45,907 nt of DNA. Source: Bacteroidetes bacterium HGW-Bacteroidetes-17. GTDB taxonomy: Bacteria > Bacteroidota > Bacteroidia > Bacteroidales > GCA-2711565. This document shows positions 25,199 through 34,715 of the stretch, one piece after another. Made by a program: the position numbers and the translations under genes. The notes beneath the pieces were generated by a model. It was not told where the DNA came from. It did not search any database and was given only the letters and a program-made list of their open reading frames with translations. The stretch is from the NCBI GenBank assembly GCA_002840985.1, contig PHDM01000060.1:1-45907 (forward strand), given 5' to 3'. Within the stretch, counting starts at the first letter, position 1, and each line of letters begins with the position of its first letter.

Positions 25199-26299
25199 TT
25201 AAACTAATTGATTAAGTGCGTATGCATAAGCCCCAATTGAAGTTGCTTTTGAAGTTCCTAATTTACTGATTCCAACGCCAATTTTTTTAATGGGGTCATA
25301 AATTTGTTCTTGCTTAGAGAAAGGGACTTTAATTTTTATTTCTGAAATTTCTATAAATGCTTTCAGTCCTTCTGCAGATTCAAGATTAAATGCTTGAACT
25401 TCCATTCTGCTTAAATTATTGCCTGCAAGTGTTATAAAATTTGAATTCATCTCATCAACCAAGGATTGTATAAAGAGCGGATGAGCCCCAGATAATCCAC
25501 CACCTATAACGATTAAACCATCAATTAAACTAGTCGCACTTGCTAAGGTATCACCTGCTACAACTGCTAATTCATAATAAGCTTTTATTGCTGCTTTTTG
25601 ATTCCCTTCAGATAGTCCCATTCCAATTTTAAAGATGATATCCGGTTCCGGAACTTGATGTGCAGGCAGACCGGATTCTCTGGCATAAACCCGCTTAATG
25701 CCTCTTATTGTAAGGCTATCTTCTGCACTTGTTCCAGGATAAAGTTTATTCCGAAATCGGTTTATTTCAGCACCTGCCGAATTATCACCACAAAACATAA
25801 TCTCATTCTGAACGATCCCGGCACCGTATCCAGTTCCCAATGTTACTCCCAATAAATTATTAAATTTCCTAGAACTTCCTCGTCGCTTTAAAATGGAATT
25901 AATTTCCGGGAGCAGGCCAAACATTGACTCTCCCAGTGCAAATAAATCGCCGTCATTATTAATATAAACAGGAAGTTTGAATTCATTTTCAAGCATTACC
26001 TTCAATGCAATCCCACCTCTGAATTCAGGAATATTTTGAAGGTCGCCAATTATTCCATTCTTGTAATCGGCGGGCCCCGGAAAACTAAAACTAATTGCAA
26101 CAGCCTTATGTTTAGTGTTTTCGTTTAGTTGGTGAAATCCATCAATCATTGTTAATAAGATTTCTTCAAGTTTGAAACCCTTAATTTGCCGACTGATTGG
26201 TCGGCCAAGTTCTTTTCCAGATTGAATTGCAGAAAAAACAAAATTTGTACCTCCGGCATCAAGGGTAAGCACAATTCTTTCATCTTTGAAGTAATCCAT
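25199..26299 (-). CDS. ROK-family sugar kinase (no zinc motif)
   Basis: 366 residues of the ASKHA/ROK family that phosphorylates hexoses or N-acetylhexosamines. Motifs are the phosphate loop LDAGGTN (Asp14), FSFPGPADYKNG (72-82), NNDGDLFALGE with the catalytic base Asp116, and GVTLGTGYGAGIV. The ROK zinc motif CxCGxxGC is absent and replaced by a segment around MFCGDNSAGAE, as in some glucokinase-like branches; there is also no N-terminal helix-turn-helix, so it is an enzyme and not a NagC-type repressor. It is the first gene of a three-gene minus-strand operon and has a terminator hairpin upstream. Confidence 0.85.
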   Translation of the reverse strand: MDYFKDERIVLTLDAGGTNFVFSAIQSGKELGRPISRQIKGFKLEEILLTMIDGFHQLNENTKHKAVAISFSFPGPADYKNGIIGDLQNIPEFRGGIALKVMLENEFKLPVYINNDGDLFALGESMFGLLPEINSILKRRGSSRKFNNLLGVTLGTGYGAGIVQNEIMFCGDNSAGAEINRFRNKLYPGTSAEDSLTIRGIKRVYARESGLPAHQVPEPDIIFKIGMGLSEGNQKAAIKAYYELAVVAGDTLASATSLIDGLIVIGGGLSGAHPLFIQSLVDEMNSNFITLAGNNLSRMEVQAFNLESAEGLKAFIEISEIKIKVPFSKQEQIYDPIKKIGVGISKLGTSKATSIGAYAYALNQLV

Positions 26300-26346
26300 A
26301 TGTTTTTTAAATGAGACCTTAAAATTAGAAATAATTTAATAAAAAA

Positions 26347-26369
26347 GACCTGCCAAAAATTGGCAGGTC
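26347..26369 (-). terminator. Intrinsic terminator of the lipoprotein gene
   Basis: A 9-10-bp GC-rich stem, GACCTGCCA/TGGCAGGTC, with an A/T loop. On the minus strand it is followed by six T residues. It lies 46 bases after the lipoprotein stop codon and before the ROK kinase start. Confidence 0.85.
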
Positions 26370-26414
26370 CGTTGGATGTGTTATATATATAGAAGTAAGC
26401 CCTTTATTCAGGAT

Positions 26415-27017
26415 TTACTGTTGAGCATGTGTCCTTTTTTCTACTTTCCGATAAGTTGCCTTCATGCTAAAATATTCGGACTCAGTTAAAACTACTTTCA
26501 TATCATCAGTCGAACTAATGATTTCATAGTTTGAATTTATGGATTTAGATTTTAGATCAAGAAAAATATCGGGTCCAAAGGGATTACATTCAAGTACAAA
26601 ATAGTTATCCATACCATCCATCCCATCGTAATATTGTGAACCAGGTTCCCCATAATTAATCCATATTTCGTAGTCAACTTCCCAGGCATAATCAACCCAA
26701 CCTGTTCTGGTATTCACAAAACCATCATAGTAGAGGGTATAAATACCCGGGTGAATTCGGTAGTAGTCATCCCAATAAAAATTTGAAGGTATTGCATTGG
26801 TACCTGGGTCAATATATTCAGGTTCTGCATCGGTCCAGCTTAGTGCAATAAAAGCTTTCCCATCAAATCCGTCGTAACCCCAGTATTCTTTTTGACATGA
26901 ACTTAGAAAAAGCAGTAAAATCCCGGCAATAATTATTTTATATCCAGAGAGAAAATTCATTGATTCACTTTCTTGGATTTTTTCATTTAGTTTTGAGAAT
27001 ATTGTCCTTTTCATCAC
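26415..27017 (-). CDS. Unknown lipoprotein rich in Tyr/Asp
   Basis: 200 codons from the first ATG, but the signal peptide suggests the start at 26960 (MNFLSGYKII, 181 residues): a hydrophobic core followed by lipobox LSSC. The mature part is rich in Tyr, Trp and Asp/Gly (WGYDGFDGKAF, YYDGMDGMDNYF), compatible with a small outer-membrane-anchored beta-rich domain. I do not recognise it. It stands alone: terminator behind, 324-base AT-rich region in front containing a sigma-54-like site at 27058-27075. If that promoter is used, transcription starts near 27045 and either start codon is possible. Confidence 0.75.
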   Translation of the reverse strand: MMKRTIFSKLNEKIQESESMNFLSGYKIIIAGILLLFLSSCQKEYWGYDGFDGKAFIALSWTDAEPEYIDPGTNAIPSNFYWDDYYRIHPGIYTLYYDGFVNTRTGWVDYAWEVDYEIWINYGEPGSQYYDGMDGMDNYFVLECNPFGPDIFLDLKSKSINSNYEIISSTDDMKVVLTESEYFSMKATYRKVEKRTHAQQ

Positions 27018-27341
27018 ATTTGTATTTAGATTAACAATTCCGCTTCCAATCAGAGTTATCCAAACAGCGTGCCAATTTTAAATATAATTAAATTAAATGT
27101 TTGGTATAGATTTTGGATAATTATAAAAAAAAATCAATTTATTTTGACAATACTTAGAAATTGATATTTAATTATGTAATTTTAATGTTCTGATTTACAG
27201 ATAAATCATATTATTAACGATCAAATCATTATTTATAGGTAGGGTTGAGTTTCAGTAAATCATCATTAATAAAGTTAGTAAAAAGTCAAAAACAATAATT
27301 CATTCTAAATAAAGGATCAATCTCACCAAAACAATCAGAAA
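27018..27341. other. AT-rich divergent intergenic region
   Basis: 324 bases without a gene, separating the minus-strand lipoprotein from the plus-strand plug-domain genes. Apart from the sigma-54-like element at 27058-27075 I see no hairpin, RNA gene or repeated motif. It is very AT-rich and must hold the promoter of the plug-domain genes, which I could not locate. Confidence 0.5.
27058..27075 (-). promoter_or_regulatory. Sigma-54-like promoter before the lipoprotein gene
   Basis: Minus strand TTGGCACG-CTGT-TTGGA: the -24 box matches the consensus perfectly and the -12 box reads TTGG instead of TTGC, with GG-N10-GG spacing. It is 41 bases from the first possible start codon. The -12 mismatch hits the most conserved pair, so activity is uncertain. 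Confidence 0.45.
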
Positions 27342-28049
27342 ATGAAATTAAAAACAATCGTTATAATAACTTTGTCACTATTGGTAGTTGAAGTATCTTT
27401 TGCTCAAACTAAAAGGCAGAAAAAAGTTACCGTTAGCGGATATGTTACTGATGGCAATAATAAACCCTTGTCTGGAGTGACAATTATTGTTGATGGGGTA
27501 ACACTTAACAAATCCACCAATTCGAAAGGATTTTATAAAATTAAGGTACATCCGGATATTAAATCATTGATGGTTTATACATTATACAATGGCGGATTAG
27601 AAGTTGAGTTTAAAGGAAAAACAAAAATAAATTTTATTCTGGAGCCAAATATGTCAAGTGAAGGGAAATATATACCAAAAGATCAACTTGTCGACTTAGG
27701 TTATGGAAATGCACTAAAAAGTGACCTGGCATCCAGTTACGGGGTAATAGATGGTGAGAATTCGGACGATTTTAATTATAAGAATATATTTGATATGATT
27801 CAAGGTCAGGTTCCCGGTGTAGTTGTAAGCGGAAGTTCTGTTTTAATCAGGGGAATAAATTCAATTAATGGGGGTACGCAGCCACTTTTTGTCGTAGATG
27901 GTTCCGCAACCTATTCTATAGATTATATCAATCCAAGGGATGTAAAATCAATTTCTATTATAAAAGGTTCTGCAACGGCAATTTATGGCGTTAGGGGTGC
28001 CAACGGAGTAATTCTGATAACAACCAAAAGCGGGTCGATTAAAAAATAG
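27342..28049 (+). CDS. Secreted CarboxypepD_reg-like + TonB-plug protein without barrel, copy 1
   Basis: 235 residues. Signal peptide 1-21 (ends SFAQ), a carboxypeptidase-regulatory-like domain at 29-100 (VSGYVTDGNNKPLSGVTI, SKGFYKIKV), a spacer, then a SusC/TonB-receptor plug domain at about 140-232 (IFDMIQGQVPGVVV, LIRGINSINGGTQPLFVVDG, IIKGSATAIYGVRGANGVIL, TTKSG). In SusC proteins this plug is followed by a barrel of several hundred residues; here a stop codon comes right after the plug. The downstream DNA encodes a second copy, not a barrel, so it is not a simple frameshift. Function unknown; a periplasmic plug-like adaptor or decoy is possible. Confidence 0.85.
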   Translation: MKLKTIVIITLSLLVVEVSFAQTKRQKKVTVSGYVTDGNNKPLSGVTIIVDGVTLNKSTNSKGFYKIKVHPDIKSLMVYTLYNGGLEVEFKGKTKINFILEPNMSSEGKYIPKDQLVDLGYGNALKSDLASSYGVIDGENSDDFNYKNIFDMIQGQVPGVVVSGSSVLIRGINSINGGTQPLFVVDGSATYSIDYINPRDVKSISIIKGSATAIYGVRGANGVILITTKSGSIKK

Positions 28050-28105
28050 TACTCAATATTAAAAAGGAACATAATTAATAGTTTTTACCTTTAAATAATT
28101 AGAAG

Positions 28106-28813
28106 ATGAAATTAAAAACGATCATTATTATTGCTGTGTCACTATTAATAGTTGAAGTATCTTTTGCTCAAGTAAAAGAGAAGGCAAAAAAAATATTAGT
28201 AAGTGGTTATGTAAAAGATGTGGATGAAAAGCCTCTTGAAGGGGTCTCAATTATTTTGGATGATACCAGATCTGATGTAGTGACCAATAAAAAAGGGTTT
28301 TATAAGATAAAAGTAAAGCCGGATACAAAAACTATTATGGCTTATTCGATTAATCATGGAGGTATTGAAGTGAATTTTACCGGAAGAACTAAAATTAATT
28401 TTATTTTATTAGCTGATTCAACAAACTCTAACTATGTTAGTCCGGAGGAAGGTAAAATGTTTGATTATGGATATGGTAAAGTTAGTAAGAAGCACAGTAC
28501 TTCAAGTATAAGTAATGTTGACGATAATGTTATAAAAAATAACACTTATTCTGATATCTATGAAATGATAAAGAGTCAGGTTCCCGGTGTTACCGTTCGT
28601 GGACAACAAATAACAATACGAGGGATTTCTTCAATAAGTGCCCAAGGAAATCCATTATTTATTGTGAATGGATCTGAAATAAGTTCTATCGACCATATTA
28701 ATCCAAGAGATGTACAATCAATTTCCGTGCTCAAAGGAACTTCTGCAGCCATGTATGGCTCAAGAGGAAGTATGGGTGTAATCGTCATTAATTTGAAAAG
28801 TGGTAATAAATAA
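28106..28813 (+). CDS. Secreted CarboxypepD_reg-like + TonB-plug protein without barrel, copy 2
   Basis: Tandem paralogue of the preceding gene, also 235 residues, 56 bases downstream. The signal peptides are almost identical (VEVSFAQ in both), the regulatory-like domain is well conserved (VSGYVKDVDEKPLEGVSI, KKGFYKIKV), and the plug block repeats (SQVPGVTVRG, IRGISSISAQGNPLFIVNG, VLKGTSAAMYGSRGSMGVIVI). The linker (about 105-145) is the most divergent part. Same length, order and absence of a barrel indicate duplication of an already barrel-less gene, which argues for selection on this short form. Confidence 0.85.
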   Translation: MKLKTIIIIAVSLLIVEVSFAQVKEKAKKILVSGYVKDVDEKPLEGVSIILDDTRSDVVTNKKGFYKIKVKPDTKTIMAYSINHGGIEVNFTGRTKINFILLADSTNSNYVSPEEGKMFDYGYGKVSKKHSTSSISNVDDNVIKNNTYSDIYEMIKSQVPGVTVRGQQITIRGISSISAQGNPLFIVNGSEISSIDHINPRDVQSISVLKGTSAAMYGSRGSMGVIVINLKSGNK

Positions 28814-28871
28814 GGCATTAAATTAAATAGCTAAATACCTCAATGATAGATTTGGCTATTTAATTCTTCAG

Positions 28872-31667
28872 TTAATGTGCTTCAAGCCAGTTATTACCTG
28901 TGTTCGTATCAATAACAATTGGTACTTGCATTTTGATGGCGTTTTTCATGTTATCTTCTACAATCTTTTGTACGATTGATAATTCCGATTTCAAAGTATC
29001 AAAAACCAGCTCATCATGCACTTGAAGGATCATTTTAGATTGAAGTTTTTGTTTCTCGAATTCTTCATAAATGCGAATCATGGCGATCTTGATCATGTCT
29101 GCAGATGAACCCTGTATTGGAGCATTAATTGCATTTCTTTCTGCAAACCCTCTAACCATGGCATTATTCGAATTGATGTCATTCAAATACCGGCGACGGC
29201 CCATAATGGTTTCGACATACCCTTTTTCACGAGCCGACTTTATGGTAGATTCCATGTAATTTTTCACCCCAATATATTGCTTAAAATACTGGTCAATTAT
29301 TTCAGCAGCTTCTTTTCGTGGAATTGCTAATCGCTCAGATAAACCAAAAGCAGAAATACCGTAAATAATACCAAAGTTGACCATTTTTGCATTTCTACGC
29401 ATGTCTTTTGAAACCTCATCAATTTTTACATTATAAACCTTTGAAGCGGTAGCCGTATGGATGTCAATTCCATCTTTGAAAGCTGCAATCATTTGTTCAT
29501 CTTTGCTTAATTCTGCAATAATTCTCAATTCAATTTGCGAATAATCAGCGGCAAATAGGATATGGTTATCGTCTCTCGGAATAAAAGTTCTTCGAATTTC
29601 CCGACCCTTTTCTGTGCGGATAGGTATATTTTGAAGATTTGGATTTTGTGAACTTAATCTTCCGGTTGAGGCCACCGTTTGCATATAAGAAGTGTGGATA
29701 CGCCCATCGCGAGGATTTACCAATTCGGGTAAGGTATCAACATAAGTTGATTTTAATTTGGTCAAGGAGCGAAAATCCAATATTTCAGAAATAATGGGAT
29801 GCTTATTTACCAATTTTTGTAAAATATCTTCACCGGTAGAATATTGTTTGGTCTTTGTTTTTTTGGCATTATCAATTATTTTTAAGCGATCAAATAATAT
29901 TTCGCCCAGCTGTTTTGGAGATGCAACGTTAAATTCTTGTCCTGCATACTCATAAATCCGATCCCTGATTTTCAAGATCTCTTCATGTAATTCTATAGAA
30001 TAGGTATTTAAAACTTCAAAATCGAGTCTGACACCTTCTGTTTCCATCGAAACCAGAACCGGAATGAGAGGACCTTCAATTTTTTCATATAACTCAAGCG
30101 TACCTGATTCTTTTAATTTAGGCCTGAATAATTCTGCTAATTGCAGTGTAATATCAGCATCTTCACAAGCATAATCAACCAATTGAGAAAGCTTATATTG
30201 CTGAACCTGCCTCATGTTGAGCTGATGGCCACGTTTTTTTTCGGTGATTTCATCATAACTTATGGGTTTATATTTCAGATATGTTTCTGCCAGATAATCC
30301 ATTCCATGACGTAAGTCAGGTTCAAGTAGATAGTGTGCGATCATGGTGTCAAATAGCGGGCCTTTCACCTCAATCTCATACCATTTTAAAATAGTGATAT
30401 CGTATTTGATATTTTGCCCAATTTTTTCGATTTTTTCATTTTCAAAAAGGGGTTTAAACTCGGAAAGAACAAGCAAGCATTCATTATAATTATCGGGCAA
30501 TGGAACATAAAATGCCTGACCCGTTTTGTATGCAAATGATAAACCTACAATTTCTGCATTGTTCGCATCCTTATCGGTGGTTTCAGTATCAAAACAAAAT
30601 GAAGATTTTAAGCTTAATGCCTCAATTAATTCTTTACGGGTTGATGGAGAATCAACTAGCGTATAAGTATGGGCTACGGTTGAAATGTTGTTTTTTTCAG
30701 GAATTAATCTTTCATTTTCGGGCAATTCGCTAAATAGATCTGCATAGTTATTGGTATCCTCTTTTATTTCAGTAGCAGGCTGAGGAGCCTGATCAGTAAA
30801 AAATCTCTGGGCCAACTGGCGAAATTCAAGCTCATCAAATAAGTGTTTAAGGGCAGGAATATCCGGTTCATTGATCTCTAATAGATTTTCATCAAAATCG
30901 ACCGGAACATCCAAGATGATGGTCGCCAGTTGTTTTGACATAATCGCTTGCTCACTGAAAGCTTCTAAATTTTCTTTTAGTTTTCCTTTCAGTTGATCTG
31001 TGTTTTTTAATAGATTTTCTAAGCTATCAAATTCGCCGATAAGTTTTGCAGCTGTTTTTTCTCCAACACCGGGAACTCCTGGAATATTATCTGAAGCATC
31101 ACCCCAAAGTCCGAGAATATCAATGAATTGTTCAGGCCGCTTTAAGCCATATTTTTCACAAATTTCTTTCACTCCAACAATCTCTGGTTTATTACCTAAT
31201 CGGGCAGGTTTGTACATTAAAATGTTTTCGGATATTAATTGCCCGAAATCCTTATCAGGAGTCATCATGTAAGTGATAAAGCCTTTTTTTTCAGCTTTTT
31301 TCGCAAGGGTTCCAATGATATCATCAGCTTCGTATCCATCCAGAGCGATTAAAGGAATATTTAATGCTTTTATTAACCGAATAATATAAGGGATCGCCAG
31401 AGATATATCTTCAGGCATTGCTTCACGATTTGCTTTATAGGCAGCAAATTCAATGTGTCGAACAGTGGGGGCTCTTGAATCAATGGCAACCCCTATATGA
31501 CTGGGATTTTCGCTTTTTAAGACTTCGATTAGGGTATTTGCAAAACCAAGAATTGCAGAGGTATTTAATCCCTTTGAATTGATCCTGGGGTTTTTATTAA
31601 GTGCAAAATAAGCACGGTAAATCAATGCCATTGCATCAAGTAAGAAGAGTTTTTTTTGTTCAGCCAT
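28872..31667 (-). CDS. polA: DNA polymerase I
   Basis: 931 residues from ATG 31667 (MAEQKKLFLLDAM). All three domains are present. The 5' nuclease (1-290) has LDAMALIYRAYF, YEADDIIG, TPDKDFGQLI and GDASDNIPGVPGVGEKTA. The 3'-5' proofreading exonuclease has DTET at about 360-363, so it keeps the metal ligands many bacterial PolA proteins have lost. The polymerase has motif A AADYSQIELRI, motif B RRNAKMVNFGIIYGIS and motif C QVHDELVF. It is a single gene facing the plug-domain genes; the 59-base gap between the two convergent stops shows only a weak hairpin. Confidence 0.96.
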   Translation of the reverse strand: MAEQKKLFLLDAMALIYRAYFALNKNPRINSKGLNTSAILGFANTLIEVLKSENPSHIGVAIDSRAPTVRHIEFAAYKANREAMPEDISLAIPYIIRLIKALNIPLIALDGYEADDIIGTLAKKAEKKGFITYMMTPDKDFGQLISENILMYKPARLGNKPEIVGVKEICEKYGLKRPEQFIDILGLWGDASDNIPGVPGVGEKTAAKLIGEFDSLENLLKNTDQLKGKLKENLEAFSEQAIMSKQLATIILDVPVDFDENLLEINEPDIPALKHLFDELEFRQLAQRFFTDQAPQPATEIKEDTNNYADLFSELPENERLIPEKNNISTVAHTYTLVDSPSTRKELIEALSLKSSFCFDTETTDKDANNAEIVGLSFAYKTGQAFYVPLPDNYNECLLVLSEFKPLFENEKIEKIGQNIKYDITILKWYEIEVKGPLFDTMIAHYLLEPDLRHGMDYLAETYLKYKPISYDEITEKKRGHQLNMRQVQQYKLSQLVDYACEDADITLQLAELFRPKLKESGTLELYEKIEGPLIPVLVSMETEGVRLDFEVLNTYSIELHEEILKIRDRIYEYAGQEFNVASPKQLGEILFDRLKIIDNAKKTKTKQYSTGEDILQKLVNKHPIISEILDFRSLTKLKSTYVDTLPELVNPRDGRIHTSYMQTVASTGRLSSQNPNLQNIPIRTEKGREIRRTFIPRDDNHILFAADYSQIELRIIAELSKDEQMIAAFKDGIDIHTATASKVYNVKIDEVSKDMRRNAKMVNFGIIYGISAFGLSERLAIPRKEAAEIIDQYFKQYIGVKNYMESTIKSAREKGYVETIMGRRRYLNDINSNNAMVRGFAERNAINAPIQGSSADMIKIAMIRIYEEFEKQKLQSKMILQVHDELVFDTLKSELSIVQKIVEDNMKNAIKMQVPIVIDTNTGNNWLEAH

Positions 31668-31903
31668 TTTCAATTAATTGAATTAAATTATTGTTCACAA
31701 TTACCAGAATCATTCAGAATGAATATGAGGTAGATTAGCACCTTTAAATCAGGAATCCTTAATAAAGCAAATATACTCAAAAGATCATGATTTTGAATTA
31801 AAATGCTTTCTGGATGTTTGCAAGTGTCATTTTAAATCGTAATTTTTCAATTCTTTTTAAGAAAATTTATGGTTAACTTTACCCGTATACAATACCTAAA
31901 ATT

Positions 31904-33114
31904 ATGGCAAAGAGGAAGCAAAAGAAGATATTTGTGCTCGACACTTCAGTAATATTATATAATCATGGTGCCCTGCATAGTTTTGATGATAATGATGTAG
32001 CCATTCCTATAACAGTGCTTGAAGAGCTCGATAATTTCAAGAAAGGCAACGATATCAAGAATTTTGAAGCCCGTGAATTTATCCGAATCATGGATCGTTT
32101 ATCGGGAAAGTTTACACTGCAGAATTGGATCCCATTAGATGGAAAGGGTAAGGGGAGTTTCAAGGTAGTGATGAATGAAAAAAGTGAATTGGATGCTGTC
32201 AAGATTTTTGGCGAAAATAAGCCCGATCACCGAATTTTAAATGCAGCGATCGTTCTTGCGAATGAGAATCCGGATAAGAAGGTAATTTTAGTGACCAAGG
32301 ATATAAATCTGAGGCTTAAGGCTAAATCGCTAAGCATTCATGCTGAAGATTTTGAAACAGGCAAGGTGAAGGACGTTGATTCTTTATATTCAGGAAAATC
32401 GATCATTGAGGATGTAGATAAAGCCGTGATTGATAAACTTTACATAGAGGGAAGTTGCACCCTGGCTGATATTGGAGAAAAGGCTTGCCATCCAAATCAT
32501 TATTTTATTTTAAAAAATAATCGAACATCTGCACTTGGTTTTTTTAATCCTGTGACTAAATTGGTTGAGCGGGTTGAAAAAAGACAAGCATATAAAATTT
32601 CTCCCCGAAATGCCGAACAGGTTTTTGCGATCCATGCCATCATGAATCCTGATGTAAAACTGGTAACGCTTCAAGGGGTAGCCGGTACTGGTAAAACATT
32701 AATTGCGCTTGCAGGTGCCCTTGATCAAAAACGATCCTTTAAACAAATTTATCTTGCCAGGCCAATTGTTCCGTTGAGCAATAAGGATATAGGCTATCTG
32801 CCCGGAAATATTAAAGAAAAAATCAATCCATACATGGAACCCCTCTGGGACAATCTAAAATTCATACAGAATCAGTACAGTGAAAGTGATAAGGAATTCA
32901 AGGTGATTACCAATGCGATAGATTCAGAAAAACTGGTGATTACACCACTTGCCTATATCCGGGGTAGAAGTATTTCGAATGTTTGTTTTATTGTTGATGA
33001 GGCACAGAACCTTACACCTCAGATAAAATTAAACACCATGAAATATACGCTCATGTTCGTTTAGAAAAAGGAGAACGTTCGGAACTGGCTAATTTGGCAA
33101 ATGAACTTTTGTAG
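31904..33114 (+). pseudogene. PIN-PhoH ATPase gene with 3' deletion and frameshift
   Basis: PhoH-type ATPase fused to an N-terminal PIN ribonuclease domain, a toxin/RNA-processing-like architecture common in Bacteroidota. The PIN domain (8-150) has Asp13 in VLDTSVILYN; the PhoH domain has Walker A GVAGTGKT (258-265) and Walker B FIVDEAQN (362-369). The open frame then ends QIKLNTMKYTLMFV at 33062-33064 (386 residues). One frame over, the family C-terminus is readable as HHEIYAHVRLEKGERSELAN and so on to a stop at 33112-33114. Roughly 40-50 residues between DEAQNLTP and that tail are missing, including the GDxxQID motif. ATPase function is probably lost, though the PIN domain could still fold. 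Assembly error is the alternative. Confidence 0.82.
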
Positions 33115-33124
33115 AAACCAGATC

Positions 33125-34111
33125 CTACTTTTCTTCAAAAATGACGGTCATTACTGTTCGTCCAACCACTCCCAAGCTTATTGGATCGATGATAGAAAGA
33201 TCATCCCCGGTGGTATGCCAATATTCAAAAAATCCTGTTGAGCTGTTGTCATCATAATCGATAATATCGATGGTTGGAATATTTAAATATTCGTTAATGG
33301 CCACATGGTCATCAAGAATTGAACCACCGGAAGTAGATTTAAAATAATCGGCATAACCTAATTTTGCTGCTTTTTTCCATACCATATCCATAATGCCAGG
33401 TGCATAACGCATTGAGGTAGATTCTTTTGCGAAAATCGGATCGGTGGCACCAACCATATCTAACAAAATTCCAAATCGGGCGGTATAATTAATTTGATGT
33501 GGATTTTTTGCCCAATATTGAGAACCCAATGCCCAGCTATCGTTATTCCCATAACTACCTGAATCTTCAATATCAAACAACGCAATATCGATACCAACTG
33601 AAGTGTTATGCTGAGCCAAGTGACGAGCAATTTCTAATAATACTCCCACTCCGCTTGCTCCGTCATTAGCCCCTTGTAGTGGCTTATTATGATTTGAAGG
33701 ATCAGGATCCTGATCGGCATTCGGACGTGAATCCCAATGAGCACAAAGCAAAATCCTGTTTTTCTTTTCAGGTTGAAAAGAAGCAATTATATTTTTACCT
33801 TCGATAATATTCCCGTTGTCCAAACGTGTTTTAAAATTTTGAATGTGAACTTTCGCACCAAATCGGTTCAACGTAGTTTCAAGATAAGATAGACAATTTA
33901 CATGAGCGGCAGAACCAGGAACCCTAGGCCCAAAAGATAATTGTTGTGCTACAAAAAAGTAAGCCGAATCCGCATTAAACAATGGGATAAGAATTTCTTT
34001 TTTTTCAATGTTTGTATTTGCTTTTTTCTCAGATGGCCTTGAATTTCCACAGGATACACCTAAAATTAAAACAATACTGAATATAATTGCGTTGAGATAT
34101 GTTGTTTTCAT
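33125..34111 (-). CDS. M28-family peptidase / glutaminyl-peptide cyclotransferase-like lipoprotein
   Basis: 328 residues. Lipoprotein signal with lipobox GVSC (Cys21), so probably anchored facing the periplasm. The zinc-enzyme core is visible: LLCAHWDSRPNAD (His125), QGANDGASGVG (Asp149), FDIEDSGSYG (Glu181, Asp182) and a late DDHVAINEYLNIPTIDIID. The HWDSRP and IEDSG blocks fit bacterial glutaminyl cyclases better than aminopeptidases, so it may form N-terminal pyroglutamate on exported proteins. Its start overlaps the nitroreductase stop by 4 bases; it is the last gene of the minus-strand regulator operon. Confidence 0.85.
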   Translation of the reverse strand: MKTTYLNAIIFSIVLILGVSCGNSRPSEKKANTNIEKKEILIPLFNADSAYFFVAQQLSFGPRVPGSAAHVNCLSYLETTLNRFGAKVHIQNFKTRLDNGNIIEGKNIIASFQPEKKNRILLCAHWDSRPNADQDPDPSNHNKPLQGANDGASGVGVLLEIARHLAQHNTSVGIDIALFDIEDSGSYGNNDSWALGSQYWAKNPHQINYTARFGILLDMVGATDPIFAKESTSMRYAPGIMDMVWKKAAKLGYADYFKSTSGGSILDDHVAINEYLNIPTIDIIDYDDNSSTGFFEYWHTTGDDLSIIDPISLGVVGRTVMTVIFEEK

Positions 34112-34713
34112 TTTAACTTATTGATTATAGATGATGCAGTACCAAATATATTTTGTGAGATTAAGTCTGCAAGTGGTTTTCTTACTCGTTCAGCCTTTTC
34201 GGATACCTGCATTCTGGAAGGTAAGATTAATGGGTCACCCATATAACCCAAAGCAATGACCGTTAATGGCTCAAAATGGTTCGGTATTTGAAATAATTCG
34301 ATGGCTTTTTCTTTTGAATAACCAGCCATTTGATGAACAAAAAGACCATCACTTATAGCCTGAAATGTAAGATGTGCAACTGCTTGTCCAACATCGTATT
34401 TGAAGGTTTGTAACGGATTACCATCTTTACCGGTTTTTTCTCCACAACTTAATATTAAAATAGGTGCATTTATTGCCCACAATTGATTAAATTCAACCAA
34501 TGTTTCAAATATTTTCTGATAGGTTTCGTCATGCTTTTTGCCGATTATAAAATGCCAGGGTTGAAGGTTGCTTGCTGATGGAGACCATCGAGCCGCTTCA
34601 ATCAGTTTTATAAGTAAATCGTCAGAAATCGCTATTTCACTGAATGCTCTTGGACTCCATCTGTTTGCTAATAAAGGATTTATCTCTACACTTGTTTTGG
34701 CAACTTTTGTCAT
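34108..34713 (-). CDS. Nitroreductase-family flavoprotein
   Basis: 201 residues of the FMN-dependent nitroreductase fold: an N-terminal RWSPRAF block (probable FMN phosphate contact), then ARWSPSASNLQPWHFIIG, and a C-terminal VIALGYMGDP. Substrate unknown; members reduce nitro compounds, quinones or flavins with NAD(P)H. It lies 2 bases after the histidine kinase gene and overlaps the peptidase gene by 4, so it is co-transcribed with a two-component system, which is unusual and may indicate redox-stress or envelope-stress control. Confidence 0.9.
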   Translation of the reverse strand: MTKVAKTSVEINPLLANRWSPRAFSEIAISDDLLIKLIEAARWSPSASNLQPWHFIIGKKHDETYQKIFETLVEFNQLWAINAPILILSCGEKTGKDGNPLQTFKYDVGQAVAHLTFQAISDGLFVHQMAGYSKEKAIELFQIPNHFEPLTVIALGYMGDPLILPSRMQVSEKAERVRKPLADLISQNIFGTASSIINKLK

Positions 34714-34715
34714 AT

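Noticed and set aside
31674-31903. Small RNA in the spacer between polA and phoH
   Set aside because: Only short AT-rich symmetries are visible, with no strong hairpin or terminator.
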